Origin: Macrostomum hystrix
Taxonomy: Eukaryota; Platyhelminthes; Macrostomidae
Length of the DNA stretch: 64,000 nt
NCBI GenBank assembly: GCA_950097015.1
Contig: CATNEN010000033.1
Coordinates: 3,084,001-3,148,000, forward strand
Direction of reading: 5' to 3'
In this document: positions 9,101-17,275 of the stretch, one piece after another
Layout: each line of letters opens with the position of its first letter
Position numbering within the stretch: position 1 is the stretch's first letter
Notes under the pieces: model-generated
What the model was told of the DNA's origin: nothing
Database searches by the model: none
What the model saw: only the letters and a program-made list of their open reading frames with translations
Made by a program: the position numbers and the translations under genes

Positions 9101-9605
9101 CGCGAAAATACCATAATATGTAGCCATGCACACTACTTTAAGAACTTTTGCAAAAATACCGCCAACTACCTGTGTTTAATAGCATAGCAGTATTTTCGCG
9201 AAAATACCATAAGATATAGCCACGCATATAACCTACTTTAAGAACTTTTGCAAAAATACCGCCAACTACCTTTGTTTAATAGCATAGCAGTATTTTCGCG
9301 AAAATACCATAAGATGTAGCCACGCACACTACCTACTTTAATAACTTTTGCAAAAATACCGCCAACTACCTTTGTTTAATAGCATAGCAGTCTTTTCGCG
9401 AAAATACCAAAGATGTAATCATGCACACTACTTTAAGAACTTTTGCAAAAATACCGCCAACTACCTTTGTTTAATAGCATAGCAGTATTTTCGCGAAAAT
9501 ACCAAAGATGTAATCATGCATACTACTTTAAGAACTTTTGCAAAAATACTGCCCTTACCTTTGTTTATAGAGCATATCAGTATTTTCGCGAAAATACTAT
9601 ATATG
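9101..9605. repeat. Palindrome array 3
   Basis: Six units of about 95-100 bp, with CGCGAAAATAC cores near 9101, 9196, 9296, 9396, 9491 and 9586. It corresponds to arrays 1 and 2 together but lacks the E' gene that separates those. Confidence 0.9.
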
Positions 9606-9786
9606 GAAATAGTTGACGATGTCTGTCTATGTCTATGTGTCTGACTGCTGCTCTGTACAGGATATGAGCAGTGCTAGGTAAATATATGCGCGCGCGCACG
9701 CAAATCGATAATTAAAATTCAGCCACAACGACCACTCTGTCGATTATTCAGCAGGCTAGCCAGCGAACGACTATATTTAAGCTGCA
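9606..9786 (+). promoter_or_regulatory. Conserved upstream region of A2
   Basis: Same elements as before A1: the GCGCGCGC run, the CACTCTGTCGATTATTCAGC block and TATATTTAAG before the ATG. Confidence 0.4.
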
Positions 9787-11281
9787 ATGGAAGACAACAA
9801 CGGACTCCGCTTCTGCCATTTCTGCGGCCAGCAAATCCGCGCCAATATGATGCGAAGACATTTTATAGAGGCGCATAAAGCTGTCCATGCCGAATTTGAC
9901 TGGACAGTCCTACCTGTTGGTCAAAGGCCATCGCTATTCGCGTCGGTTAAGGAGCGTGGAAGTGCCGTCTGGAAGATGCTGCAACTACAGCGGGCTAGTG
10001 TGGATGTCGCTGCCGGTGGACGTGTGCTAGCGTGTTCGCATTGCAACAAAATAACGTCCAACATGTTGCATCATCTATATAGATGTAAGCGGAATCCGCA
10101 GCGTCGCGTCGGTGGCCAACCAGCTCAGCCAGTGGCAGTGGCGGGAGCAGCCGGCAATGGGCGAAGTGGTCCAGCTTGAACAACTGGATCCACTACCAGC
10201 TGTGGTCGGCGAGATTGTCGACTATATGCACGAGCGCTACATTGCCCGTCGACTGCCAGCAGCAGAGCAGCCAGCAGCAGAGCAGCCAGTAGCAGAGCAG
10301 CCAGTAGCAGAGCAGCCAGCAGCAGAGCAGCCAGCAGCAGAGCAGCCATCAGCAGAGCAGTCAGCAGCAGAGCAGCCAGCAGAAACTATCATCATAGAAG
10401 ATAGCGCAGCTGAATCAGGCATCATCTATGCAACAAGTACTGACGAGCCTGCTGAACATGTGAGCCAAGCGGACAGCGTGTCAATTGGATCAGTACGGCA
10501 TCCAATTTGTACATCTACTCCGCTTAATCACAATGCGATTGAAGCAGCAGCAGAAACAATCCAATCGGATCACTCGCCAGTACCATCGCCATCAATGCCA
10601 ATTTTGCAAATTGAGCCAATCGGATCACCAGCGATGCCTATGTTGCCGATTCCAACTGTCGAGGTGCCGTATTTCGTTCCGGTGCCGCTACCTGTTTTTA
10701 TTCCTGTCTGTGCGCCAAGAGTAACAACAGCGACAGTTGGTGTCAGTGCACAAAACGGTGTGACCGATGTTTCAATCGAAGCCAATGTCAGCACGCAGTC
10801 AGTGTGTATTGGTACATCATCCGGTCACGGTGATGACATTGAAATGGCGCAGATTCTGCTCGACTTGATGCAACCTGCCGCTATGCAATTTCTGTCTACC
10901 AATACGGATTGTGTTGCTGCTGCTGCTGGATCGGATTTCGCTGCCCATTCCGAAGCAAGTCACATCGATGAGATGTTTGATGTCGCAATGGAGATCATCA
11001 TTGCTGATGTCAACAACGATTCTGATGAACAGCTATCTGATGTGACAGTGCCGCAAGGAGATGCCGATGCCGCAGCAGAATTGGTTCTGACCGCCGACCT
11101 TGACGACGATGTCGCAATGTCAATAAGTGATGTGCAGTCATCGCAATCGACTATACCTGCGACTGATGCTTTGCATGCATCTAGACGCTCGTATTGTATA
11201 TGCACACACAATATATTGACTACGACAGTGTCAAGACACGGCCGATTGATCAAGACGCGACAATGTCTGTGCGGCAATTGA
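9787..11281 (+). pseudogene. A2: frameshifted copy of A1
   Basis: Very similar to A1 over its full length. One extra C near 10151 (GCAGCCGGCAATG against GCAGCGGCAATG in A1) splits it into an N-terminal frame (9787-10179) and a C-terminal frame that stays open to the stop at 11281. It has fewer AAEQP units than A1. The zinc residues of the first module are intact. The single lesion implies recent inactivation or a sequencing indel. Its array and leader are also preserved. Confidence 0.75.
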
Positions 11282-11837
11282 TTTCATTCAATTCAATTGG
11301 CTCTGCGTGCAACTCAGATTGGGCATCTTTGACCGTCTACTGGCTGATTGGCTGGCTGGCTGGCTTGCTGAATAATCGACTGACTCACTTATAATGACTC
11401 ACTTAAGTTACCATTTATTATGGTATAATTAAGACTGAACTTGATTTAATCGCCTGATTTAATATACGTTGATGTAATAAAAAACTAAAAAATATAAACT
11501 TTTACGCGATTTGATTATATCAATTTTATAATAACAAACGAATTGAATAACATCAATTTTAGCTTTAAGTCCACTTCATTATTCTCAGGTTTTGCGCAAT
11601 ATAAATACAAACATAATATCTCAGACTGATCGATTACGATTACGTCGGTCTTGTAATAAGTCTCAGCGCCAATATACATCGCATATAACACCGCCAGTCA
11701 GTTCATATTATTTTAATGATAAAATAAACGAGACAAGAAGTTGTGTACTATTAACAATTAAACAAATTACAAACACTAAATTATTTTTGTTTATTATTTA
11801 TTTATATTTTGAAACGGGTGACCGGGTGCAGAGCAAT
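11282..11837. other. 3' flank of A2, AT-rich
   Basis: Shares the A trailer and then the ATCAGACTGATCGATTACG / AACCGCCAGTCAGTTC segment that precedes every hairpin copy. No coding support. Confidence 0.5.
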
Positions 11838-11977
11838 GTGACGGTTCGTGGTTCACATACTGCGACATGTCACATAGCCAGCAGATATCTTAGCAGCTTC
11901 CGTTGAAGGACGCGAAAATACATTATACTGTTCAACCAGTATGTGACATGTCGCAGTATGTGAACCACTGAACCGTC
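11838..11977. repeat. Inverted repeat (38-bp arms)
   Basis: The left arm, starting TGACGGTTCGTGGTTCACAT (11838-11875), is the reverse complement of the right arm ending in GAACCACTGAACCGTCA (11940-11977), with few mismatches. The right arm alone recurs near 24216, 35718, 44045 and 58850. A related, longer version is at 39315-39489. Confidence 0.75.
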
Positions 11978-12083
11978 ACACCGAATCACTATACACTACA
12001 ATACCATAGCAGTCAGGTATATTTATATTTTGAAACGCGGGGATGTCCGGGTGCAGAGCAGGGCTGGCTAATGCTCACATTAT

Positions 12084-12165
12084 CGTCGGGCCGTACGTTA
12101 GCCATGCAGATGAAAGCTTTCAGAAAAAAACTGAAATCTGGCTAACGTACGGCCCGAGGGTAACG
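12084..12165. repeat. Conserved hairpin, copy a
   Basis: The arm GGGCCGTACGTTAGCC (12088-12103) pairs perfectly with 12140-12155. The loop contains TGAAAGCTTTCA. Against the other copies it shows a paired C-G to T-A change in the stem. Confidence 0.8.
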
Positions 12166-12640
12166 ATAGCTAACGAAACTGTCTTCCACAAGAGCCTTCT
12201 TACCTTTTTACCACTGGCACAATATGCACAGATCTCAAGTAGTCAAAATCATAGTCGTTTTGACTTAAGAATACGTATGTACTTTCGCGAAAAAGTTTTT
12301 GGCAGTGCGCAAATACTAATTATAGATGAAATGTCTGGCTATATTCGCGAAAATACCATAGATATAGCCACGCTACTTAAAGAACTTTTGCAAAAATACT
12401 GCATACAATATGAATTATATGCAGCCGTTTTTTGTGTCTATGGCCAAAAACGTCTGACTGTATTTTCGAAAGAAAAATTTGGATGCGAAGAACATAAAAA
12501 ATTGCGAAAAATCGAGCTGTACCAAGCAGACATGTCTTTGGTAAAATACGCACAACTTAATGCACTACATACCTATAGTCCGCACGTTTTAAAAGTGCAT
12601 CTTGTAACATCTTATATCTAGCGATACGAAAGTGTATAAT
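12166..12640 (+). repeat. I segment, copy 1 (palindrome-derived, open frame 12277-12621)
   Basis: A single TTCGCGAAAATACC / TTTTGCAAAAATAC unit embedded in a longer conserved segment that follows every hairpin copy. It happens to be an open frame here. In other copies the same frame is broken by stops and frameshifts (36129, 41041 region, 49969), so I treat it as repeat DNA and not as a gene. Confidence 0.6.
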
Positions 12641-12949
12641 AATTTATTCGTCGTTTGTACTTTACTTTTTCAAACGAATCTGTTTTTATTAATGTTTTTT
12701 ACATGAGAAACTTGTATAAACTTTACTTGAAATTATATTGCAGACTGATCAATTACGATTACGTCGCTATTGCAGTATGTCTCATCGCCAATGTACACCA
12801 CATAACCGCCAGTCAGTTCATATTATTTAAATTATAAAATAAATAACCAAGATAAGAAGTTATTTATTGTGAAAACTCTAACAAACAATATTATATTTAT
12901 TTATTTATTTTATTTTTATATTTGCGTTCTTTGCGTTCTCATAGCATCT
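12641..12949. other. AT-rich spacer
   Basis: Nothing recognised. It repeats the GACTGATCAATTACGATTACG motif seen before hairpins. Confidence 0.4.
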
Positions 12950-13090
12950 GTCACTTCACATCTACAGCATCTGTCACTGCATATCTACAGCATCTGTCAC
13001 TTCACATCTACGCAAATGCTCATAGGTGCTCATAGGTGCTCATAGGTGCTCATATGTGCTCATAGGACATAGGACATAGGACTCATAGGA
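12950..13090. repeat. Minisatellites in the 3' region of F1
   Basis: CATCTGTCACTTCACATCTA is repeated about three times, then GTGCTCATAG about five times, running into the F1 terminal exon. Confidence 0.8.
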
Positions 13091-13448
13091 CACCCGGCTG
13101 CGGGATGAAAGATGGGTTTTAGGTTTCATTTAGTTTGTTAACTCAGATGTTATCATGCAGATGTGTTCATAAATATTCAAATGAAAGGAATCGAAATCTA
13201 CTACTCACATATGGATCCAGCCCTGTCGCTATGCGGCGGGCCCTGGCCAGGCGGAGCATGGCCGCCCGGACCCGTCGCATAGCGGCAGCCATCTCGGCCT
13301 CCGCCCGGCGCCGTTCCGGCGTCCAGGCCTCCGCTGCCGCCACTGCTGTCGCTGCCTCAAACGCTTTTAAAAGGGCCTCCTCCAACTCCTTGGCAGCGGA
13401 GTCCAGGACGAAAGTCCGAAAAGGAGCAGAAAATAGATGAAATGACAT
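13083..13448 (-). CDS. F1: small Ala/Arg-rich helical protein with PGVL micro-exon, 84 aa
   Basis: Exon 1 is 13209-13448 (80 codons). The intron at 13098-13208 runs TAT|GTGAGT to CCCGCAG. Exon 2, 13083-13097, encodes only PGVL plus stop. All six F copies keep the same donor position, the acceptor TTCA-CCCGCAG and a 15-nt last exon encoding PGVL. The differences between copies in that exon are at third positions (and TAA for TGA in F3), which supports this model over simple readthrough. The protein starts with a hydrophobic patch (FSAPFRTFV). An amphipathic Ala/Glu/Arg helix follows, with RRVRAAMLRLARARR. Family unknown. It diverges from E1 over 257 bp. Confidence 0.75.
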
Positions 13449-13705
13449 AGTTATCCTGTTGCTGCTGTTGCTGCTGTTGCTGCTGTTGCTGCTGGTGCGG
13501 TTATGGCGTTGGTTGTGGGCTGATTTCTTGGCCGAGAAAGATTTCTAGTTCTTAATGCCCAGACTGGCCTGTATTCATTTGATTTGTCTGTGGACTGACT
13601 CACCTGTGTTGGATAAAATATACTCTATGGGGGCTTTAAGTAAAGTTTAGAATTTTTTTTAACAAAACTATTTTTTGCTTTACTTGATTTACTAACTGAC
13701 TGAAC
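13449..13705. promoter_or_regulatory. Bidirectional F1/E1 intergenic region
   Basis: The block CCCAGACTGGCCTGTATT, then GTCTGTGGACTGACTCACCT, then ATAAAATATACTCTATGGGG is kept in all five F/E pairs. The AT core reads TATATTTTAT on the minus strand and is a candidate TATA element for F. CAG repeats occur on the F side. Confidence 0.5.
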
Positions 13706-14140
13706 ATGTCATTCATTGCCCATCAGATGCAGTTAGTGCAAATGTATCTTCAGCCGCGCGTATTTCAACTCTTTCTCAGCTGTCGCATAGATTGCATTGG
13801 CCGGTTCATAGCGCATCGAGGGTGCTTCGAGCAGCTACCTAGTTTGCAGCGCGGTGTTCCAAATGCTGAGTATAGCGCTAATGAGTTATGTTTAATTTTA
13901 CGGCGCACTCCAGAATGGCTGCAACAGCACCGGTCAGCAGAAGACTACAAGGCTGTCCTGTTCGTGACTGGTATAATAGACGATGAAGCACAAGACATCA
14001 TCGAAGTGCTAGAGCTTCTTGAGGACGCCCAAGCTGAACTCCAGCTCATCATACATGGAGTTCGCTACTGGATGACTATCCAACAAAGGGAACGTCTAAA
14101 AGCGAGGCTTCGGGACCGGCAAAATGTGATCGAACAATGA
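13706..14140 (+). CDS. E1: small helical protein, long form, 144 aa
   Basis: Single-exon ORF, its ATG conserved in all E copies. Predicted mostly helical. Conserved features are FLSCRIDCIGRFIAHRGCFEQL, an AEYSANEL segment, RRTPEWLQQH, YKAVLFVTG, EAQDIIEVLELLE, HGVRYW, and a basic tail rich in Arg and Gln. No family is recognised with certainty. The order of hydrophobic helices (residues about 22-115) resembles death-fold (CARD/DED-like) domains: an RG turn after helix 2, a WLQQH helix, a Y-x3-L helix and a final LxELL-like helix, clearest in E'. That is an inference only. Divergent partner of F1. Confidence 0.75.
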   Translation: MSFIAHQMQLVQMYLQPRVFQLFLSCRIDCIGRFIAHRGCFEQLPSLQRGVPNAEYSANELCLILRRTPEWLQQHRSAEDYKAVLFVTGIIDDEAQDIIEVLELLEDAQAELQLIIHGVRYWMTIQQRERLKARLRDRQNVIEQ

Positions 14141-14606
14141 ATATTTTAAAAGTACAGAATTTCTACAGAATGTTATTCTTTATAGTTTACATTTTTATTT
14201 TTGCTCTTGCGACTTTACAACTGTACCACAAATTATACAATAAAATGATTTAAATGATTTAAATTAATTGACATAATAAATGGCGAAATATAAATAATAA
14301 CCGATTGACTACCTGCACACATCTTTGTTCGCGTATTAATATTTTATTACTGACTGATCTTATCAGTCATCTGAGTATGGTTAATGGTGATAGTGACGGC
14401 AAACTGTCTTATGCTTTGAATATATATACCACGTACATGATCGAGAGCTAGTGTATGTAAAAGTACTTTAAAACTTTTGCAGGCATCATGCACTGTCGAC
14501 TTTGAATAATCAGATGTATTAATCAAATACATGAAACTTCTAATTATATTAATCAGTTAATTAATTTCATTACAAGTAATGGCAACAGTGCTTAACAAAA
14601 GAATTG
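14141..14606. other. E1 3' flank, AT-rich
   Basis: Polyadenylation-like AATAAAATG near 14237. The block CACACATCTTTGTTCGCGTATTAAT and the rest are conserved after every E copy. No gene. Confidence 0.5.
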
Positions 14607-15065
14607 CTACATGTCATTCAAATCTGGGTTATTTGCAGCACGATTGGCATCGCCGCGCTCTCTTTCAGTGCCAGTGCCGCCATTGTTGATGCTGCTGCTG
14701 CTACTGCTTATAATTGGTGACTGTATATCGGTCACTTGCGCATGCTGCGGCAGTTGCAATTGGCCGGCTAAATCACGTGTCGGATTGGCATTCACAATTC
14801 CAAATCTCTGATTGTAAATGCGCACGACACCTGGACGATGCAATACGTACTGAACACGTTGACGTGAAGGCAGAATAGCAAAATCAGATTCTGAACTACT
14901 ATCCGAGCTGTGCCTTCGTCGACGTCGCTCAGTGGTGCCAATCACGACATCCGTGCTGCTACTGACGGTAGGGCACGAGATCGGTTTGTCGTTGCCAGAG
15001 TTGTGATCCTCTCTGTCGATATCTCGTTGATCTCCGCCATTGTGCCGCCCACCCATGAATGACAT
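14607..15065 (-). CDS. G1: basic/Ser-rich protein, 152 aa
   Basis: Single-exon ORF shared with G4 and, in part, G2 and G3. Order: a Gly/Asp/Arg N-terminus (GGRHNGGD), CPTVSSSTDVVIG, an ERRRRRH basic patch, an SSDSSSESD acidic-Ser run, a central conserved block FAILPSRQRVQYVLHRPGVVRIYNQRFGIVNANPTRDL, and a Ser/Asn/Glu tail. The basic patch next to a phosphorylatable Ser/Asp run suggests a nuclear protein, but the family is unknown. Diverges from H1 with 237 bp between ATGs. Confidence 0.7.
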   Translation of the reverse strand: MSFMGGRHNGGDQRDIDREDHNSGNDKPISCPTVSSSTDVVIGTTERRRRRHSSDSSSESDFAILPSRQRVQYVLHRPGVVRIYNQRFGIVNANPTRDLAGQLQLPQHAQVTDIQSPIISSSSSSINNGGTGTERERGDANRAANNPDLNDM

Positions 15066-15302
15066 GTTGTAGTTTTTTTATTTGAAACAATAATTAAGAA
15101 TCTAAAATGTGTAAATAAGTTACGCCACTTACCTTAGTAAAGTAACCAACTAAAAACCCTATTGCTAGTCTATGGTAACAAGCTTGCTGATAATCTTATG
15201 TTATTAAGAATATGCTGCAATCAATGCAGTTGAAACTTTGGACAATTAATGAAGTGGATAAAACAAGTCCAACATTTTAAATACTGCCCCCATTGTCTCG
15301 CC
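15066..15302. promoter_or_regulatory. Bidirectional G1/H1 intergenic region
   Basis: Length is nearly constant in the four G/H pairs (237, 234, 235 and 235 bp) and the sequence is strongly conserved, including CTAGTCTATGGTAACA and ACTGCCCCCATTGTCTCGCC just before the H ATG. Confidence 0.55.
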
Positions 15303-15863
15303 ATGCCTACATCAACATCATCATCAGGGCCAACTCTAAACGATGCGGAAAAATCCAACTGTCACGACGATGACGTTGAGCTGAATGAAGAGCCAGGCTA
15401 TGATGACTACGGGTATGATGAAACATACAATTCAACATACAGTTTTGTATTCGGCCTGGCAGACGACCATTTGTTATACGCCGTAGCTGAAGAGGTCGAA
15501 GCGGCGATGGCAGCCAATTGCTTTGACCCAGCTGATGACGAGCTTTTGTATGCAGCAGCTGAAGAGGGGGAGGCGTCAGCAGCAGCGGCAGCGACGGCAG
15601 CCAGTAGCTGTTTATTTGACCCAGCTGATGACGAGCTTTTGTATGCAGCAGCTGAAGAGGCGGAGGCGTCAGCAGCAGCGGCAGCGATGGCAGCCAGTAG
15701 CTGCTTGTTTGACCCAGCTGATGACGAGCTTTTGTATGTCGCAGCTGAAGAGGCGGAGGCGTCAGCAGCAGCGGCAGCGATGGCAGCCAGTAGCTGTTTA
15801 TTTGACCCAGCTGACGACTGCCTATTGTATGCCGCAGCTGAAGAGGCGGAGGCATACGTTTGA
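15303..15863 (+). CDS. H1: acidic tandem-repeat protein, 186 aa
   Basis: I chose the ATG at 15303 because the upstream in-frame ATG at 15249 is cut off by a TAA in H2. The N-terminus is Ser/Thr-rich. Then comes NEEPGYDDYGYDETY. After that are five copies of an ADD-x-LLY-x-x-AEE-x-EA core, in a unit of 31 residues with an Ala run and SSCLFDP linker. The last unit always has ADDCLLY. Unit number varies among H copies (5, 5, 5, 4 and 3), pointing to slippage or unequal exchange. Strongly acidic, no signal peptide or membrane segment. Function unknown. Confidence 0.75.
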   Translation: MPTSTSSSGPTLNDAEKSNCHDDDVELNEEPGYDDYGYDETYNSTYSFVFGLADDHLLYAVAEEVEAAMAANCFDPADDELLYAAAEEGEASAAAAATAASSCLFDPADDELLYAAAEEAEASAAAAAMAASSCLFDPADDELLYVAAEEAEASAAAAAMAASSCLFDPADDCLLYAAAEEAEAYV

Positions 15864-16326
15864 AATTATATTATAAAATAATGCAGAAACTATGATTCAT
15901 TACAGTTATTTTATAAATAAAGCCTCTGATTATCATAACGATTTGATATACATATTGGTGTTGTTTTGTTAGTGATTGAAAATACACTAATCTTTTCGTG
16001 AAAATACCATCACCAACAATCATAAGCACAAACGTAAGCATTATTGTTTGTATTTTTTTTGTTTGTAAACGTTCATATTATTTTAATACTCAAAGCAATT
16101 TCGCATAAATACAGCAGTTTGTATTTGTTTTAGAACATGTTCTTTCGGAAAAATATGTTCATCATCGTATCGTTAGTATTTTTGCAAAAAAACTGTCATT
16201 ATTTTTCATTCACAGGTATTCAATACAATATATAGATAGTATATAGTCTTTTCGCGAAAAAATGCACTCATGACTCTTGGCAATTTGCAGAAATACTAAA
16301 TACTAACTTAGTCTAATAATATGCAT
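15864..16326. other. H1 3' flank with scattered palindromes
   Basis: Single degenerate TTTCG-GAAAATAC and TTTTGCAAAAAAC motifs. Conserved after H2 and partly after H3 and H4. No gene. Confidence 0.5.
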
Positions 16327-16900
16327 GTATTTTCGCGAAAATACCTTAAGATATAGCCACGCATATAACCTACTTTAATAACTTTTGCAAAAATACCGCC
16401 AACTACCTTTGTTTAATAGCATAGCAGTATTTTCGCGAAAATACCTTAAGATATAGCCACGCACACAACTTCAAGAACTTTTGCAAAAATACCGCCAACT
16501 ATCTTTGTTTAATAGCATAGCAGTATTTTCGCGAAAATACCTTAAGATATAGCCACGCATATAACCTACTTTAATAACTTTTGCAAAAATACAGCCAACT
16601 ACCTTTGTTTAATAGCATAGCAGTATTTTCGCGAAAATACCTTAAGATGTAGCCATGCACACTACTTTAATAACTTTTGCAAAAATACCGCAAACTACCT
16701 TTACTACCTGCGTTTAATAGGATAGCAGTATTTTCGCGAAAATACCATAATATGTAGCCATGCACACTACTTTAAGAACTTTTGCAAAAATACCGCCAAC
16801 TACCTTTGTTTAATAGCATAGCAGTATTTTCGCGAAAATACCATAATATGTAGCCATTCACACTACTTTAAGAACTTTTGCAAAAATACCGCTATTTACT
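16327..16900. repeat. Palindrome array 4
   Basis: Six units with GTATTTTCGCGAAAATAC cores near 16328, 16426, 16525, 16623, 16728 and 16826 (period about 98-105 bp). The array lies between the convergent 3' ends of H1 and J1. Confidence 0.9.
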
Positions 16901-17275
16901 TTCGGATAAAAGTCGTTATTTTATTTTCGCGATAACACCTATAAATGAATTTTATTAATTAATACTTTGACACTTTGCATATACCTTCGTTTGAATGCTT
17001 AATACTATATATAGTAATAAGAAATATGATTTTTTTGCAACAGAAGTAGCAATTACCTACTTCACAACAATAAAAGCTCAAAACTGAGCATATAAATTGA
17101 TTTTATTTGTATGACTAATTATAAAATTGCATACAAAAACAGTATGAAACAGTAAAAAATATAAAAAAACAGCTGAAAGACTGACTGAATGACCGAGTAA
17201 AAATATAGTCGATAAAATAGCAGCATGCAGGCAGTTTGGTGTAAAAAAAACCTGCTAGCAGCACCTGCTTGTCGC

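Noticed and set aside
12043-12621. 192-codon plus-strand frame running from the hairpin through the I segment
   Set aside because: The first part is hairpin arm, the second is palindrome repeat. Other copies have stops or frameshifts at the same places.
15100-15135. AAG|GTAAGT donor and CATTTTAG acceptor in the leader of G1
   Set aside because: The implied intron would be about 31 nt, below usual spliceosomal size. Kept only as part of the conserved promoter region.
15307-15855. Minus-strand Leu/Pro-rich frame opposite H1 (also opposite H2-H5)
   Set aside because: Antisense shadow of the Ala/Glu repeat. It has no independent start or conservation beyond that forced by H.
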